Assembly: GCF_001610875.1 (NCBI RefSeq)
Contig: NZ_CP011272.1
Coordinates: forward strand, 3,143,988-3,207,987
Source of the DNA: Pirellula sp. SH-Sr6A
GTDB taxonomy: Bacteria > Planctomycetota > Planctomycetia > Pirellulales > Pirellulaceae
Direction: 5' to 3'
DNA length: 64,000 nucleotides
Shown here piece by piece: positions 35,937 through 44,145 of the stretch (position 1 is the first letter of the stretch; every line of letters starts with the position of its first letter). Position numbers and translations under genes: made by a program. Below the pieces are notes generated by a model that was not told the DNA's origin, searched no databases, and saw only the letters and a list, made by a program, of their open reading frames with translations.

Positions 35937-36929
35937 ATGGTTCGGTTTCGCGACTGGGCCCAGCTAGTTCGCATTCCCAATACCCTGACCGCATGCGCCG
36001 ACGCGCTGGCGGGATTCTCGATTGTCGCAGGCGTATGGCATATTGCCGATGCGCCGCGATTGCTCCTGATCTCCCTCGCCTCGATCGCTCTCTATTGGTC
36101 GGGAATGGTCCTCAACGATGTCAACGACATCGCGAAGGACAAACAGGAGGGGCGGAAAGGCCCCTTGGTCGACGATCGGATCTCCTGGGGTACGGCGCGG
36201 CATGCAGGATGGGGACTACTAATTGGTGGCGTCCTCCTCGCGACCGCATCAGGATTCGCAACAACCGGATGGACCGAAGAGAAGAGCCTTCATTCGGAAC
36301 CTTGGCGCGGGTTCTACCCTGCGGTCGGCTCGATTCTCCTGGCGATTTGCATCGTGCTGTACGATAGCCCTCTCAAGAGCACATTCATCGGTCCTTGGAT
36401 CATGGGCCTCTGTCGGGCTTGCAATCTGATGACAGGAATGGCTTTGGGATGCACGGTCGTACCGGCGACATCCGCCGCCCTTTCTTCGCTCGGCCACGCC
36501 GCCTGGATGCTCCCCCTCGGACACGGTTTGTTTGTCGTAGGCTTGACGTTGGCGGCTCGAAAGGAAGCGAAGCTCTTTCAATCCAAACCACTTTTGGCAG
36601 CCAGTTGGTCGCTGAGCGTGCTCGGCCTCGCGATCCTCGCCCTCGCACCCTTGCAGGTCGATGCAAGAACTTTTTTGAGGTTGGAACCAGCGACCGGATT
36701 TCCGATTTTGATCGCGCTCCTCGCAGCACCTTGGTTTCTAAGAGCCGTGCGTTCGGTGCGCGCGGGAACGGTGCCTTCGCTGGTCGCTGCGATCAAACAA
36801 GCGATCCTCACGATCTTGTTTTTGGATGCAGCGATCACACTCCAATTCGCTGGCAACACGGCCGGCCTGCTGGTCTGCTTTCTCGCCATCCCCACCTTCG
36901 CCCTGGGACGCTGGTTCCGAATGACCTAG
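35937..36929 (+). CDS. UbiA-family prenyltransferase, EboC-like
   Basis: A 330-residue membrane enzyme with about eight hydrophobic helices. The first aspartate-rich motif is NDVNDIAKDKQEG, binding the prenyl diphosphate through magnesium. The second region reads LYDSPLK followed by GPWIMGLCRACNLMTGMALG, which resembles the EboC branch rather than UbiA or MenA. EboC is part of the eustigmatophyte/bacterial ebo operon, thought to make a small exported metabolite. The other ebo genes are not here. The acceptor substrate cannot be inferred. Confidence 0.78.
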   Translation: MVRFRDWAQLVRIPNTLTACADALAGFSIVAGVWHIADAPRLLLISLASIALYWSGMVLNDVNDIAKDKQEGRKGPLVDDRISWGTARHAGWGLLIGGVLLATASGFATTGWTEEKSLHSEPWRGFYPAVGSILLAICIVLYDSPLKSTFIGPWIMGLCRACNLMTGMALGCTVVPATSAALSSLGHAAWMLPLGHGLFVVGLTLAARKEAKLFQSKPLLAASWSLSVLGLAILALAPLQVDARTFLRLEPATGFPILIALLAAPWFLRAVRSVRAGTVPSLVAAIKQAILTILFLDAAITLQFAGNTAGLLVCFLAIPTFALGRWFRMT

Positions 36930-36963
36930 CCCTGCGAAGGAACCGGGCTCAAACCAATGTTTC

Positions 36964-37779
36964 TTAGCGCCCTAAAACCAGCCCGCTTGGCTTTGCCCTC
37001 CGCGCCTTAATACGAATATACGGTGGAACAAATCGAGCTCGATGGCTAGGCGTATCGGGTGCAGCCGATGGATTGGCATGCTCCGGTTCCGACAGATCCT
37101 CGATAAGCATCCCGCTGCGACAGATCCCTCCCAGAATCGACTCCAACGAATGAGCGTATTCTTGAGAGTGGGACTCGCGCAACGAACTGATTTGCCCCGG
37201 CTCCAGTTTCTTCGCGACGGCCTCTACCTCGGTTTCGATCCAGTAGCGTCCTCGATCGGTGGAGAGCGACGTTTGCAAATTGAACGGACTCTTATGCTGA
37301 GAGACGTAGAGACCTCCCCCGCGAAGGACTCGTGCTACCTCAAGAAAGACGGAGCGAATGTTCTGCACATAGCAAGTGCTCACCGGATGAACGACGAGAT
37401 CGAACTCGTTATCGCGCAGCATCGGCATCGACACCATCGAACCTTGGATCAGCCGGACATCGAAGCGGTGACGATGGCATACGACTCGATCGAGTTCCAA
37501 CATACCTTCGCTGATATCGACCACGGTGACCTTGGCTCCCGCAGCCGCATAGAGCGCGCTATGACGACCGCCACCTGCTGCGAGACACAGGACATTCCAA
37601 CCATGAATCGATCCTCCTAGCCAACCTCTTCCGTCGACGACGGCCAAGGGATTGGCGAGCTCTTCATCCCGTACCGGGGTAGCCAGGACATGTCCGGCGC
37701 GCGCCATACGATTGTACGCTTCGGCGTTAATCGACTCCGCTTCGGTGCGTCGATTGGTTTCGTCGAACGAAAGGCTCAC
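36964..37779 (-). CDS. class I SAM-dependent methyltransferase
   Basis: A 271-residue methyltransferase. Motif I is VLCLAAGGGRHSALYAAAGAKVTVVDIS, followed by FDVRLIQGSM, FDLVVHPVSTCYV and LEVARVLRGGGLYVSQHKSP (post-motif III). Target unknown. The start is GTG at 37779, overlapping the stop of the kinase gene as GTGA, which indicates translational coupling; the frame is open further upstream but inside the kinase. The strict pairing suggests that kinase and methyltransferase act in one process. Confidence 0.82.
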   Translation of the reverse strand: MSLSFDETNRRTEAESINAEAYNRMARAGHVLATPVRDEELANPLAVVDGRGWLGGSIHGWNVLCLAAGGGRHSALYAAAGAKVTVVDISEGMLELDRVVCHRHRFDVRLIQGSMVSMPMLRDNEFDLVVHPVSTCYVQNIRSVFLEVARVLRGGGLYVSQHKSPFNLQTSLSTDRGRYWIETEVEAVAKKLEPGQISSLRESHSQEYAHSLESILGGICRSGMLIEDLSEPEHANPSAAPDTPSHRARFVPPYIRIKARRAKPSGLVLGR

Positions 37780-38666
37780 GGCGACTTCTTCACCTGGCGG
37801 AGTTGGCGTAGCATGGTCTCCATATCGGGTGTCCGCTGTTCCACATTGGCCTTGATAGCGTTCATGACACAACTGGCCAATGTTTTATCCAAGTCCGGTT
37901 TCCATTCGGTGATTTCGGTGGGAGGAGCCGTGTCGTGTTGCAACGCCGCCTTGCCTGAAGTTTCGGTCGTGTTCCAGGGAAGCTCAAATGTGATGAGTTG
38001 GTAGCAAGTGACACCGAAGGAAAAAATATCGACCCGTTTGTCAGTGGCTCTTCGACGCACGATTTCGGGAGCCATGTAAAGAGGAGTGCCGGTTCGATTA
38101 CCGGGTACCATGAAGGGTTTCGTGGCGGGAAGAGTCAGTCCGAAGTCGATCAGTTTGACGGTTTGGATATCGTGCGAACAGATGTAATTGCGAGGGCAAA
38201 TATCGCGGTGGATGAATTCCTTTTTATGCACGTAGTCGAGGGCCTCTGCCATTTGCACCATAAGATTGAGCCGTTTGCCTCGAAGCGACTCCTCCATCTT
38301 CTCCAGTACTAGGACTTGCAAGCCCGGACCGTCCACGTATTCCATCACGATGTAGGGTTGGCCCTTGGTCGTAAACCCGTACTCGAGCGTCTTGGCAATG
38401 TTTGGGTGAACCATCTGCGATCCGATCTGGCCCTCGGACGGCTTGTTCAACCCCTTGAAGCGGCTTTCAAAAAACTCGACCTTGTCAATATCGCAGAGCT
38501 TGACACCGACGATGCGATTCTCGTTGTAGCGGTCTTTCGCGACAAAGAAATTGCTCATCGTGCCCGACACGGCGGACCGGATCCTTTCGAAGCGATCTCC
38601 AACGTCCACTCGCTTATTCGATGCTGCTGCTTCGTTCTTTTTAAACAGCTTGTCAAAGAATCCCAT
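37776..38666 (-). CDS. serine/threonine-type protein kinase with a variant catalytic loop
   Basis: A 296-residue soluble kinase with no membrane segment or sensor domain. Subdomain landmarks: the ATP lysine K56 in VGVKLCD, catalytic loop HRDICPRN (153-160), DFG at 174-176, and GTPLYMAPEI. The loop has Cys157 where Ser/Thr kinases have Lys (HRDIKPxN), and the glycine-rich loop is poor (SAVSGTMSNF), so activity or specificity may be unusual. It is followed by a methyltransferase in GTGA overlap. Confidence 0.85.
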   Translation of the reverse strand: MGFFDKLFKKNEAAASNKRVDVGDRFERIRSAVSGTMSNFFVAKDRYNENRIVGVKLCDIDKVEFFESRFKGLNKPSEGQIGSQMVHPNIAKTLEYGFTTKGQPYIVMEYVDGPGLQVLVLEKMEESLRGKRLNLMVQMAEALDYVHKKEFIHRDICPRNYICSHDIQTVKLIDFGLTLPATKPFMVPGNRTGTPLYMAPEIVRRRATDKRVDIFSFGVTCYQLITFELPWNTTETSGKAALQHDTAPPTEITEWKPDLDKTLASCVMNAIKANVEQRTPDMETMLRQLRQVKKSP

Positions 38667-38796
38667 AGGTATTGTTCAAGATGACGAGTTAAGCGAAGGC
38701 GCAAGGAAGAGGAGACGAAAAGCAGGTAGGGCCAACATCGGTCCACTGCCTACCGATGCGATCCGCTGAGCCGAATCCAGTATAGCTCCCTCCCTA

Positions 38797-39576
38797 TCAA
38801 TCTGAATGGATATCAATCCATTTGCCTCGGATCCAACGCTGCTGGGGACGAAACCGCTCTTTGTAACTGAGATGGCGATTGGCTGCGACGTACATCCCCA
38901 GGTAGACAAACTGTCTTTGCGTACGCTTGCAGAATTCGATTTGTTTCAAGATGGCGTAGGTACCGAGCGAAAGCTTGGTATGCACGGGATCAAAATAGGT
39001 ATAAACGGCAGAGACGGAATCCTTGCCACAATCGATCACCGAGATAGCAATCAAATTCCCGTCCAATCGGAATTGCATCTCGAGGGTATGTTCGCAACAA
39101 CTCTCCACGAGGAAACTTTCGTAATCGTCGAGCGCGTAGGGGCTATCGTCGGACGCGAGATCCCTCTCTCTTCGGTGCCGATTGAAGAGCGCTAACTTTT
39201 CCGGAGTCGTACTAGCCGGAGTCAGAGCGACCTCCAACGATTTATCCCCCCGATTGCGGATACGGCGCCAAGAGTCTGTCCACTCGAATCGGTTCACATC
39301 GACCCGAATCGGTTCGCAGGCCGCGCATTCTGCGCAAGCTGCATGGTAGAGAAAAACACCCGCTCGGCGCATTCCCGCCGCCAGCAGGGCATCCAGTTGT
39401 TCGGGCGTCACTCGCTGCCGGGGCAATACGAGCGGCAAATTGGCTTGGCGATCTGGCAGGTAGGAGCACGGATGCACGTTGGCGATCACCGACGAGATCG
39501 GAACATCGCTCGGAACCGGCCCTCGATCCAAAAGAGAGGGAGGAGCCGGGCGGTTCAAGCTGTCCGATGATTCCAT
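38797..39576 (-). CDS. bpt: aspartate/glutamate leucyltransferase (Bpt, ATE1-like N-end rule enzyme)
   Basis: A 259-residue aminoacyl-tRNA-protein transferase that adds leucine to N-terminal Asp or Glu, marking the protein for ClpAP-type degradation. Matching segments are CSYLPDRQANL, GVFLYHAACAECAACEPIRVDV, YTYFDPVHTKLSLGTYAIL and YLGMYVAANRHLSYKERFRP. The N-terminal cysteines (CAECAAC) fit the family. The ATG at 39576 was chosen for its GGAGA ribosome site; ATGs at 39594 and 39639 are in frame. Two clpP genes lie elsewhere in the window, and no aat or clpS is seen. Confidence 0.9.
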   Translation of the reverse strand: MESSDSLNRPAPPSLLDRGPVPSDVPISSVIANVHPCSYLPDRQANLPLVLPRQRVTPEQLDALLAAGMRRAGVFLYHAACAECAACEPIRVDVNRFEWTDSWRRIRNRGDKSLEVALTPASTTPEKLALFNRHRRERDLASDDSPYALDDYESFLVESCCEHTLEMQFRLDGNLIAISVIDCGKDSVSAVYTYFDPVHTKLSLGTYAILKQIEFCKRTQRQFVYLGMYVAANRHLSYKERFRPQQRWIRGKWIDIHSD

Positions 39577-39903
39577 CCCTTTTTCTCCCCACATGTTTTC
39601 AGGTCCGCCCATTGCCCCGAAGCACGACACGGCTCGCACGGCACCCCTCCGAACGGACGAGCCCCGGAGAATTAGTAAGGAGATTGTGAAGAAAATTCCA
39701 ATCGAGGTCTACTCTCGCTTTGGTTATTTGCAAACACTTCTAAGACGGCTTGCTTCGCGAAAATGAGTTCGATGTTATACTTGTTCGAAGTGGTCCGCCG
39801 ACCTTTTCCGAGTACCACTGATATGAAACCTGATCCGAACAAGCTTGGAGCGAACGCGACGCCCGGAAGTAGCCTCCAGAGAAGAAAAGCGAGACAGCTC
39901 GAG
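39577..39903. promoter_or_regulatory. divergent intergenic region between bpt and the UVR-motif gene
   Basis: About 330 bp that must carry the promoters of two divergent genes. It becomes AT-rich around 39700-39790. The plus-strand frame is open from 39763, but conservation appears to begin at 39904. No clear operator or small gene was seen. Confidence 0.35.
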
Positions 39904-40638
39904 ATGAGTTCGTACAAGGGGCTCGATGCCATCCTACAGAACTGGGAATTTGATCCGCACACTCTCTGCGTTCGATTGGTGAAAGGGGATGACGGACGCG
40001 ACGTCATCCAAATGCGAGTCGATCTTGGGGTCCTCCAAATGGAAACCAACGGGCGTCCCGATGGACTTCAACCCAGTGGCTTTCCTACCTTCCTCGACGC
40101 GATGCTCGCCGTCGAAACCAACGATCCCGAATTCGTCATGAACGAAGACCAATGCTTCGAGGCAGATCGCGAGTTCGTTCAGTTTTATCATCGCCGTATC
40201 TCTTGGCTCCGATTGGAGCATTACCACCGAGCCGTCGAGGATGCCGACCATACGCTGGCTTTGATGGACGTCTGCCGGGACCATTCTCCCGAAGACGAAT
40301 GGACGATGAGCCACGAGCAGTACCGACCGTTCGTTTTGTTCCATCGCACCCAAGCAGCGGCACTGGCTGCACTCGACGAGTCGACCCCCGATGCGGCTGT
40401 CGCGGAAATCAATCAAGGCTTAGAAGCGATTCGAGCTGTATTCGAAGAACACGAAGCGACCGAAGACTTCGAAAACGACGAGATGGTTTTGCAACTCATC
40501 AAGCTTCGAGAATCGATCCGCGATGAATATGCTGTAGGGGATTCTCTCCAAGAAAGACTAGCTGCCGCCGTCCGTGACGAACAATACGAACTGGCCGCCA
40601 AGCTCCGCGATGAACTGGCTCGACGACAAGAGCACTAG
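39904..40638 (+). CDS. conserved protein with a C-terminal UVR (UvrB/UvrC) motif
   Basis: A 244-residue cytoplasmic protein. Its N-terminal part begins GLDAILQNWEFDPHTLCVR and contains DGRDVIQMRVDLGVLQME. The C-terminus ends with the UVR helical hairpin LQERLAAAVRDEQYELAAKLRDELARR, the motif through which UvrB and UvrC contact each other and which also appears in McsA and ClpC. The whole is a protein of unknown function that I believe recurs in planctomycetes. An upstream ATG at 39823 is possible; 39904 was preferred because the conserved pattern starts there. Confidence 0.72.
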   Translation: MSSYKGLDAILQNWEFDPHTLCVRLVKGDDGRDVIQMRVDLGVLQMETNGRPDGLQPSGFPTFLDAMLAVETNDPEFVMNEDQCFEADREFVQFYHRRISWLRLEHYHRAVEDADHTLALMDVCRDHSPEDEWTMSHEQYRPFVLFHRTQAAALAALDESTPDAAVAEINQGLEAIRAVFEEHEATEDFENDEMVLQLIKLRESIRDEYAVGDSLQERLAAAVRDEQYELAAKLRDELARRQEH

Positions 40639-40732
40639 GCTCCGCGAGGGACTCGATTCTTTCACCGAAGCATTCGCCGCTACAAAGCACGTGTCGCGAC
40701 GGGCGATCTGGCGTCATCGAAGGACGGTTGAC

Positions 40733-42169
40733 TTACCAGTTGACGTCCCATCGCATACCGACAATGTCCGATTCGGTTGCACCGAAGATCGCATCGTCGC
40801 TGGTAATCGGATGGATCCAATCCATCATCATTCGGACGCGGTCGCTCCAATACCAGTTCACGCCGACGCTCAAGTCGTTGTATTGACCGCGCTCGAGATT
40901 GTTGAGATCCAAATGGGACCAACGGGCTTTGAGTTCCCAAGCGCCAGGCTGCCAGGCTCCTGGGCGAACGCTGAAATTCCGAGTGGGCTTGTTCCGACCA
41001 AACTGAGGTCCATGCTGACCAAACTTCTCAAAGATCCGGTTCTCGCCGGTCAAAAACCAGCTGACATGAACATAGGCGCCATTCGCACTCCCCTCGGTCC
41101 CATTGTTCATCGCAACGCTCGATAAGAACGCTTCCGACTGAAAGGTTACCCTCCCCATCACGACAGCACCTTCGAGGTTGCCGGTCGTGTAGCGATCGGC
41201 ATCCAGAGCCCCGGAATCGATAATGCGAGGGCCTTCATTAATCTGAGGACGAGCACGGAATCGAACCACGTCATCGCTGTCGTCGGTATGAAGGACACCT
41301 AGTCCGGTGTGAACCAAGAAGCGACCATCGCTCGCTTCGTCGTAGTACGGGAGGTAGGTGAGCCGCCCCGACAGCCGATAACCTTGATTGTCATCGATCT
41401 TCTTTTTGTTCGACTCGCTCACACTGTCCACGAACAACCCCGAGGACAAGGTCAATCGATCATCCCAAGCCGATTGGTAGAGCGCCATGCCCAGCTCCCG
41501 ATCCGCCGCAAAAACCGTCTGCGTCGGAATCGATCGCTCCAAAAAGATATTGTTCGTGTCGTTCGTAACTTGCTCAAGACTGAATGGTACGAAGAAGTGA
41601 CCGATGCGGAATCGCCCCAAGAGTGGGATCTCGTTCAAGGAAAAGTATGCATCCTTGATCAACCCCGTCGTCGTCAGCAAATTGTTGGTCTCCGAATCCG
41701 GCTCTAGTGTCATCTGAAGCCGGAAATCGTATTGATCGTAACCCTCCCCATTGGCAACCAACCGCAAGCGCCGAAAATTGGTGTAGTTCTGCGTCCCCGG
41801 AATCGCGGGATCGGCATCAGACCAAAAGATGGAATCCAACTGCATATGACCGCCCAAGGTCACCTTCCACTTGTCCTGGGGCGGCCCCTTGGACTCGTCC
41901 GGCTTGGCAGCACTCGACCCTTTGTTAGAGGGAGCCTTTTGTCCCGCCTCCAACTCCTTCACTCGCGCATCGAGCCGCTCCAATAAATCGCGCCACTCTG
42001 CTGAGTCCTCGGGCGCCTCTCCACTAATGACCAACGGAGGCTGAGCCTCTTGGGCAACCGAACCCTCCTGACTTAAACCTCTCGGCGCACCGGTGCAGAA
42101 CAGACAAACCACCAGAAGAGCCCCAGCGCGCACCGGTGTAATACATTTCCATCTCCAGACCTGACTCAT
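40733..42169 (-). CDS. OprP/OprO-like phosphate-selective porin
   Basis: A 478-residue outer-membrane beta-barrel. A signal peptide ends near GAPRGLSQ, a short coiled coil (EWRDLLERLDARVKELEAG) would serve as a periplasmic trimerisation stem, and the barrel begins at KVTLGGHMQLDSIFWSD. The family features YTNFRRLRLVANGEGYDQYDFRLQ, GRFRIGHFFVPFSLEQVTN and the terminal WDVNW aromatic strand are present. Such porins in planctomycetes are annotated after the Pseudomonas phosphate/pyrophosphate channel, but ion choice is not proven. It converges with the UVR-motif gene. Confidence 0.85.
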   Translation of the reverse strand: MSQVWRWKCITPVRAGALLVVCLFCTGAPRGLSQEGSVAQEAQPPLVISGEAPEDSAEWRDLLERLDARVKELEAGQKAPSNKGSSAAKPDESKGPPQDKWKVTLGGHMQLDSIFWSDADPAIPGTQNYTNFRRLRLVANGEGYDQYDFRLQMTLEPDSETNNLLTTTGLIKDAYFSLNEIPLLGRFRIGHFFVPFSLEQVTNDTNNIFLERSIPTQTVFAADRELGMALYQSAWDDRLTLSSGLFVDSVSESNKKKIDDNQGYRLSGRLTYLPYYDEASDGRFLVHTGLGVLHTDDSDDVVRFRARPQINEGPRIIDSGALDADRYTTGNLEGAVVMGRVTFQSEAFLSSVAMNNGTEGSANGAYVHVSWFLTGENRIFEKFGQHGPQFGRNKPTRNFSVRPGAWQPGAWELKARWSHLDLNNLERGQYNDLSVGVNWYWSDRVRMMMDWIHPITSDDAIFGATESDIVGMRWDVNW

Positions 42170-42344
42170 TGCTAGCTCTCTTGGTGAACTTCTATCACGA
42201 AAGAGCTATCGGACGACCATCCCGATCGCTTCAACCAATCCAATCAGATCAATCAACCTAACTTGCAATCCTTTGCCCGGAAGCCTCACCCCCCCAGACG
42301 ACCGGAAATGTCACGGTTATATATCACGGCCATTGAGGAATTCA

Positions 42345-42408
42345 CTCTGCGATCACGATGCTGTGCGATCACGATACTGTGCGATCACGATACTGTGCGA
42401 TCACGATG
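42345..42408. repeat. four tandem copies of a 16-bp repeat
   Basis: Units CTCTGCGATCACGATG, CTGTGCGATCACGATA (twice) and CTGTGCGATCACGATG lie head to tail. The core GCGATCACGAT is invariant. The array overlaps the stop codon of the PhyH-family gene (42401-42403) and lies 176-239 bp upstream of the porin start, both on the minus strand. It could be iteron-like protein binding sites in the porin promoter region or a variable-number repeat. Confidence 0.92.
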
Positions 42409-43234
42409 CGGTCGGGCGGGGTAGATTCGTCCAATGCCCGCGTGGATCGGAGCCACGTACCTGGACCCCTTTTTCGTTCCACCCCAACGCCGCATGCACT
42501 TCCGCGGCGCAGTATCGTAACGTCAGCGCGCAGCGACGGCGATTCGAACGATTCACTTCGGAACCGTGCAGAAGCAAATCGGCATGGATCGACGCGGAGC
42601 CAGCTGGCAGAGGATTCCAAACGATCTCGCCGAACTGCTCCGGGTTATCGATGGTTTGATTGAGCACATTGTGATCATCCGAGTTGCTCGGCCGATAGGT
42701 CATGTGCCCATGGTGATGACTCCCCGCAATGAACTTCATGCAAGCGTTCTCGGCATCGGCATCGTCGATCGCCAGCCACACGGTTACCGCTTTCGAAGGG
42801 GAAAGTGGCCAATAGCTCGCGTCTTGATGCCAAGCCACCGACTTGCCATCCCCTGGCAGTTTGCAGAAGAAGTGGGACCCCCACCCGATCACGTTATCAC
42901 CGAGGAGATCGCTTACGTAATCAACAATCTTGCGATTCGTTAGAATGTCATAAACCGGCCCATACTTCATGTGTGCCGAGCTGATGGAATAACTATCCCC
43001 CCCAGCTTGTACGACTTGTTCCAACAATCCATCGAAGTACCGTCGAATCTCGGCGATCTCACTCGGCGAATACACCTCGAGCGGTGTGATATATCCGGAT
43101 CGATTGAAATGCTCGACTTGCTCCAGCGTTAGCACTTTGGGATTGCTATTAGAGCTCGGATAGAAGCGTAGATCCCGCTGGAGTGCTAGCAGCTCCGATT
43201 CGGTAGGAACGATAGCAAAGTCTTTAGTATTCAA
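42401..43234 (-). CDS. phytanoyl-CoA dioxygenase (PhyH) family protein
   Basis: A 277-residue Fe(II)/2-oxoglutarate-dependent oxygenase-type protein. The metal-binding HxD is in VAWHQDASYWP, the distal histidine in LLLHGSEVNRSNRRR, and the arginine that binds 2-oxoglutarate is probably one of those following. GDNVIGWGSHFFCKLP also matches the family. The natural substrate is unknown; such enzymes hydroxylate varied small molecules. The start is TTG at 43234, supported by AAAGGA about ten bases upstream. It lies 27 bp after the gntR gene and so should be controlled by it. Its last codon and stop lie in the 16-bp repeat array. Confidence 0.85.
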   Translation of the reverse strand: MNTKDFAIVPTESELLALQRDLRFYPSSNSNPKVLTLEQVEHFNRSGYITPLEVYSPSEIAEIRRYFDGLLEQVVQAGGDSYSISSAHMKYGPVYDILTNRKIVDYVSDLLGDNVIGWGSHFFCKLPGDGKSVAWHQDASYWPLSPSKAVTVWLAIDDADAENACMKFIAGSHHHGHMTYRPSNSDDHNVLNQTIDNPEQFGEIVWNPLPAGSASIHADLLLHGSEVNRSNRRRCALTLRYCAAEVHAALGWNEKGVQVRGSDPRGHWTNLPRPTAS

Positions 43235-43261
43235 GGTGTAAGTCCTTTCAGGGGAACATGG

Positions 43262-43966
43262 CTAGACGGAAGAATCGATCGAAGAGGAATGGGCGTGTTC
43301 GCTACGTGCGGCGCGCAACCAATACTGCACCGAAGCGCGAATGTGTTGGGACATAGCGGCCCTCGCTTGGGTCGCATCGCGTTGCAAGAGCGCTCGGACA
43401 ATCGCGCGATGCTCTTCAAGCTCTTCGCGGAGCCGGTTCCCATCGGGCCCCTCGGAGGCTTTCATCCAAGACGCATCGCGAAGGGACCGAAAGAGTCGCG
43501 AAAGTCTTTGCAATTCCCGCTCCAAGAAAGGATTGCCGCAATGGTTTCGGATCAGCTCGTGCAACTTCGTATCCGCGGCTCGCGCCTGCTTGATCGGCTT
43601 CGAACCCTTCTTCACTTTGGCATCGATTTTGGCGAGATCGCGTTCGAGCGATTGCAGGGATTCGATAGGAATCCGAGAGGTCGCCCAACGAGTCGCCTCG
43701 CACTCCAGCGATTTGCGGACTCGACAAACCCCCGAAATCTCCCTCTTTGAAAACCGATGGATCACCGCGCCACGGTTGGGCAACAGATCGACCAACCCGA
43801 TACCAGCTAGTTCGGCGAGTGCTTCGCGAACGGGCGTCAAACTCACCCCCGTCGCGCTGGCGATTTCTTGGGCGACCAATCGATCTCCGCCCCCCAGTCC
43901 CCCCGAGGCGATGCAATCCAGCACCCAAGCCACCACTTGCTCCCGTTTGTCCCCGTGCACCGCCAT
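43262..43966 (-). CDS. GntR-family transcriptional regulator (FCD domain)
   Basis: A 234-residue regulator with an N-terminal winged helix (DRLVAQEIASATGVSLTPVREALAELAGIGLVDLLPNRGAVI) and an all-helical FCD ligand-binding domain with HELIRNHCGNPFLERELQRL. FadR/VanR-type FCD regulators usually bind a small acid and a metal. The ATG at 43966 has a GAGG ribosome site; a longer frame would begin in the operator itself. The gene sits between its presumed target phyH (downstream) and a divergent secreted hydrolase gene. Confidence 0.87.
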   Translation of the reverse strand: MAVHGDKREQVVAWVLDCIASGGLGGGDRLVAQEIASATGVSLTPVREALAELAGIGLVDLLPNRGAVIHRFSKREISGVCRVRKSLECEATRWATSRIPIESLQSLERDLAKIDAKVKKGSKPIKQARAADTKLHELIRNHCGNPFLERELQRLSRLFRSLRDASWMKASEGPDGNRLREELEEHRAIVRALLQRDATQARAAMSQHIRASVQYWLRAARSEHAHSSSIDSSV

Positions 43967-44003
43967 GAACGCCTCGAAACCGCCCGCATCGACAACCCAA
44001 GAA

Positions 44004-44036
44004 ATTGTATACAATCAAGATAGATTATATACAATC
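44004..44036. promoter_or_regulatory. paired GntR operators, centres 20 bp apart
   Basis: ATTGTATACAAT (44004-44015) is a perfect 12-bp palindrome, and GATTATATACAATC (44023-44036) is the same motif with one mismatched pair. Their centres are 20 bp apart, two helical turns, so two dimers would sit on one face of the DNA. The sites lie 38-70 bp upstream of gntR and 110-142 bp upstream of the divergent hydrolase. TTGTATACAA-type half sites are known for FadR/FCD-group regulators. Confidence 0.78.
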
Positions 44037-44145
44037 GGCTCCGCCGTGTCCAGGTTGGCAATCCGCCTCCCCCCGAGTAAGCTTGGACGGCATCCGCCCG
44101 CGACACCCACCCCTTATGCGTGCAACTTCAACAAGGCTTCTGACG

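Noticed and set aside
42345-42408. CRISPR-like array
   Set aside because: The 16-bp units are directly adjacent with no spacers, and no cas gene is present.
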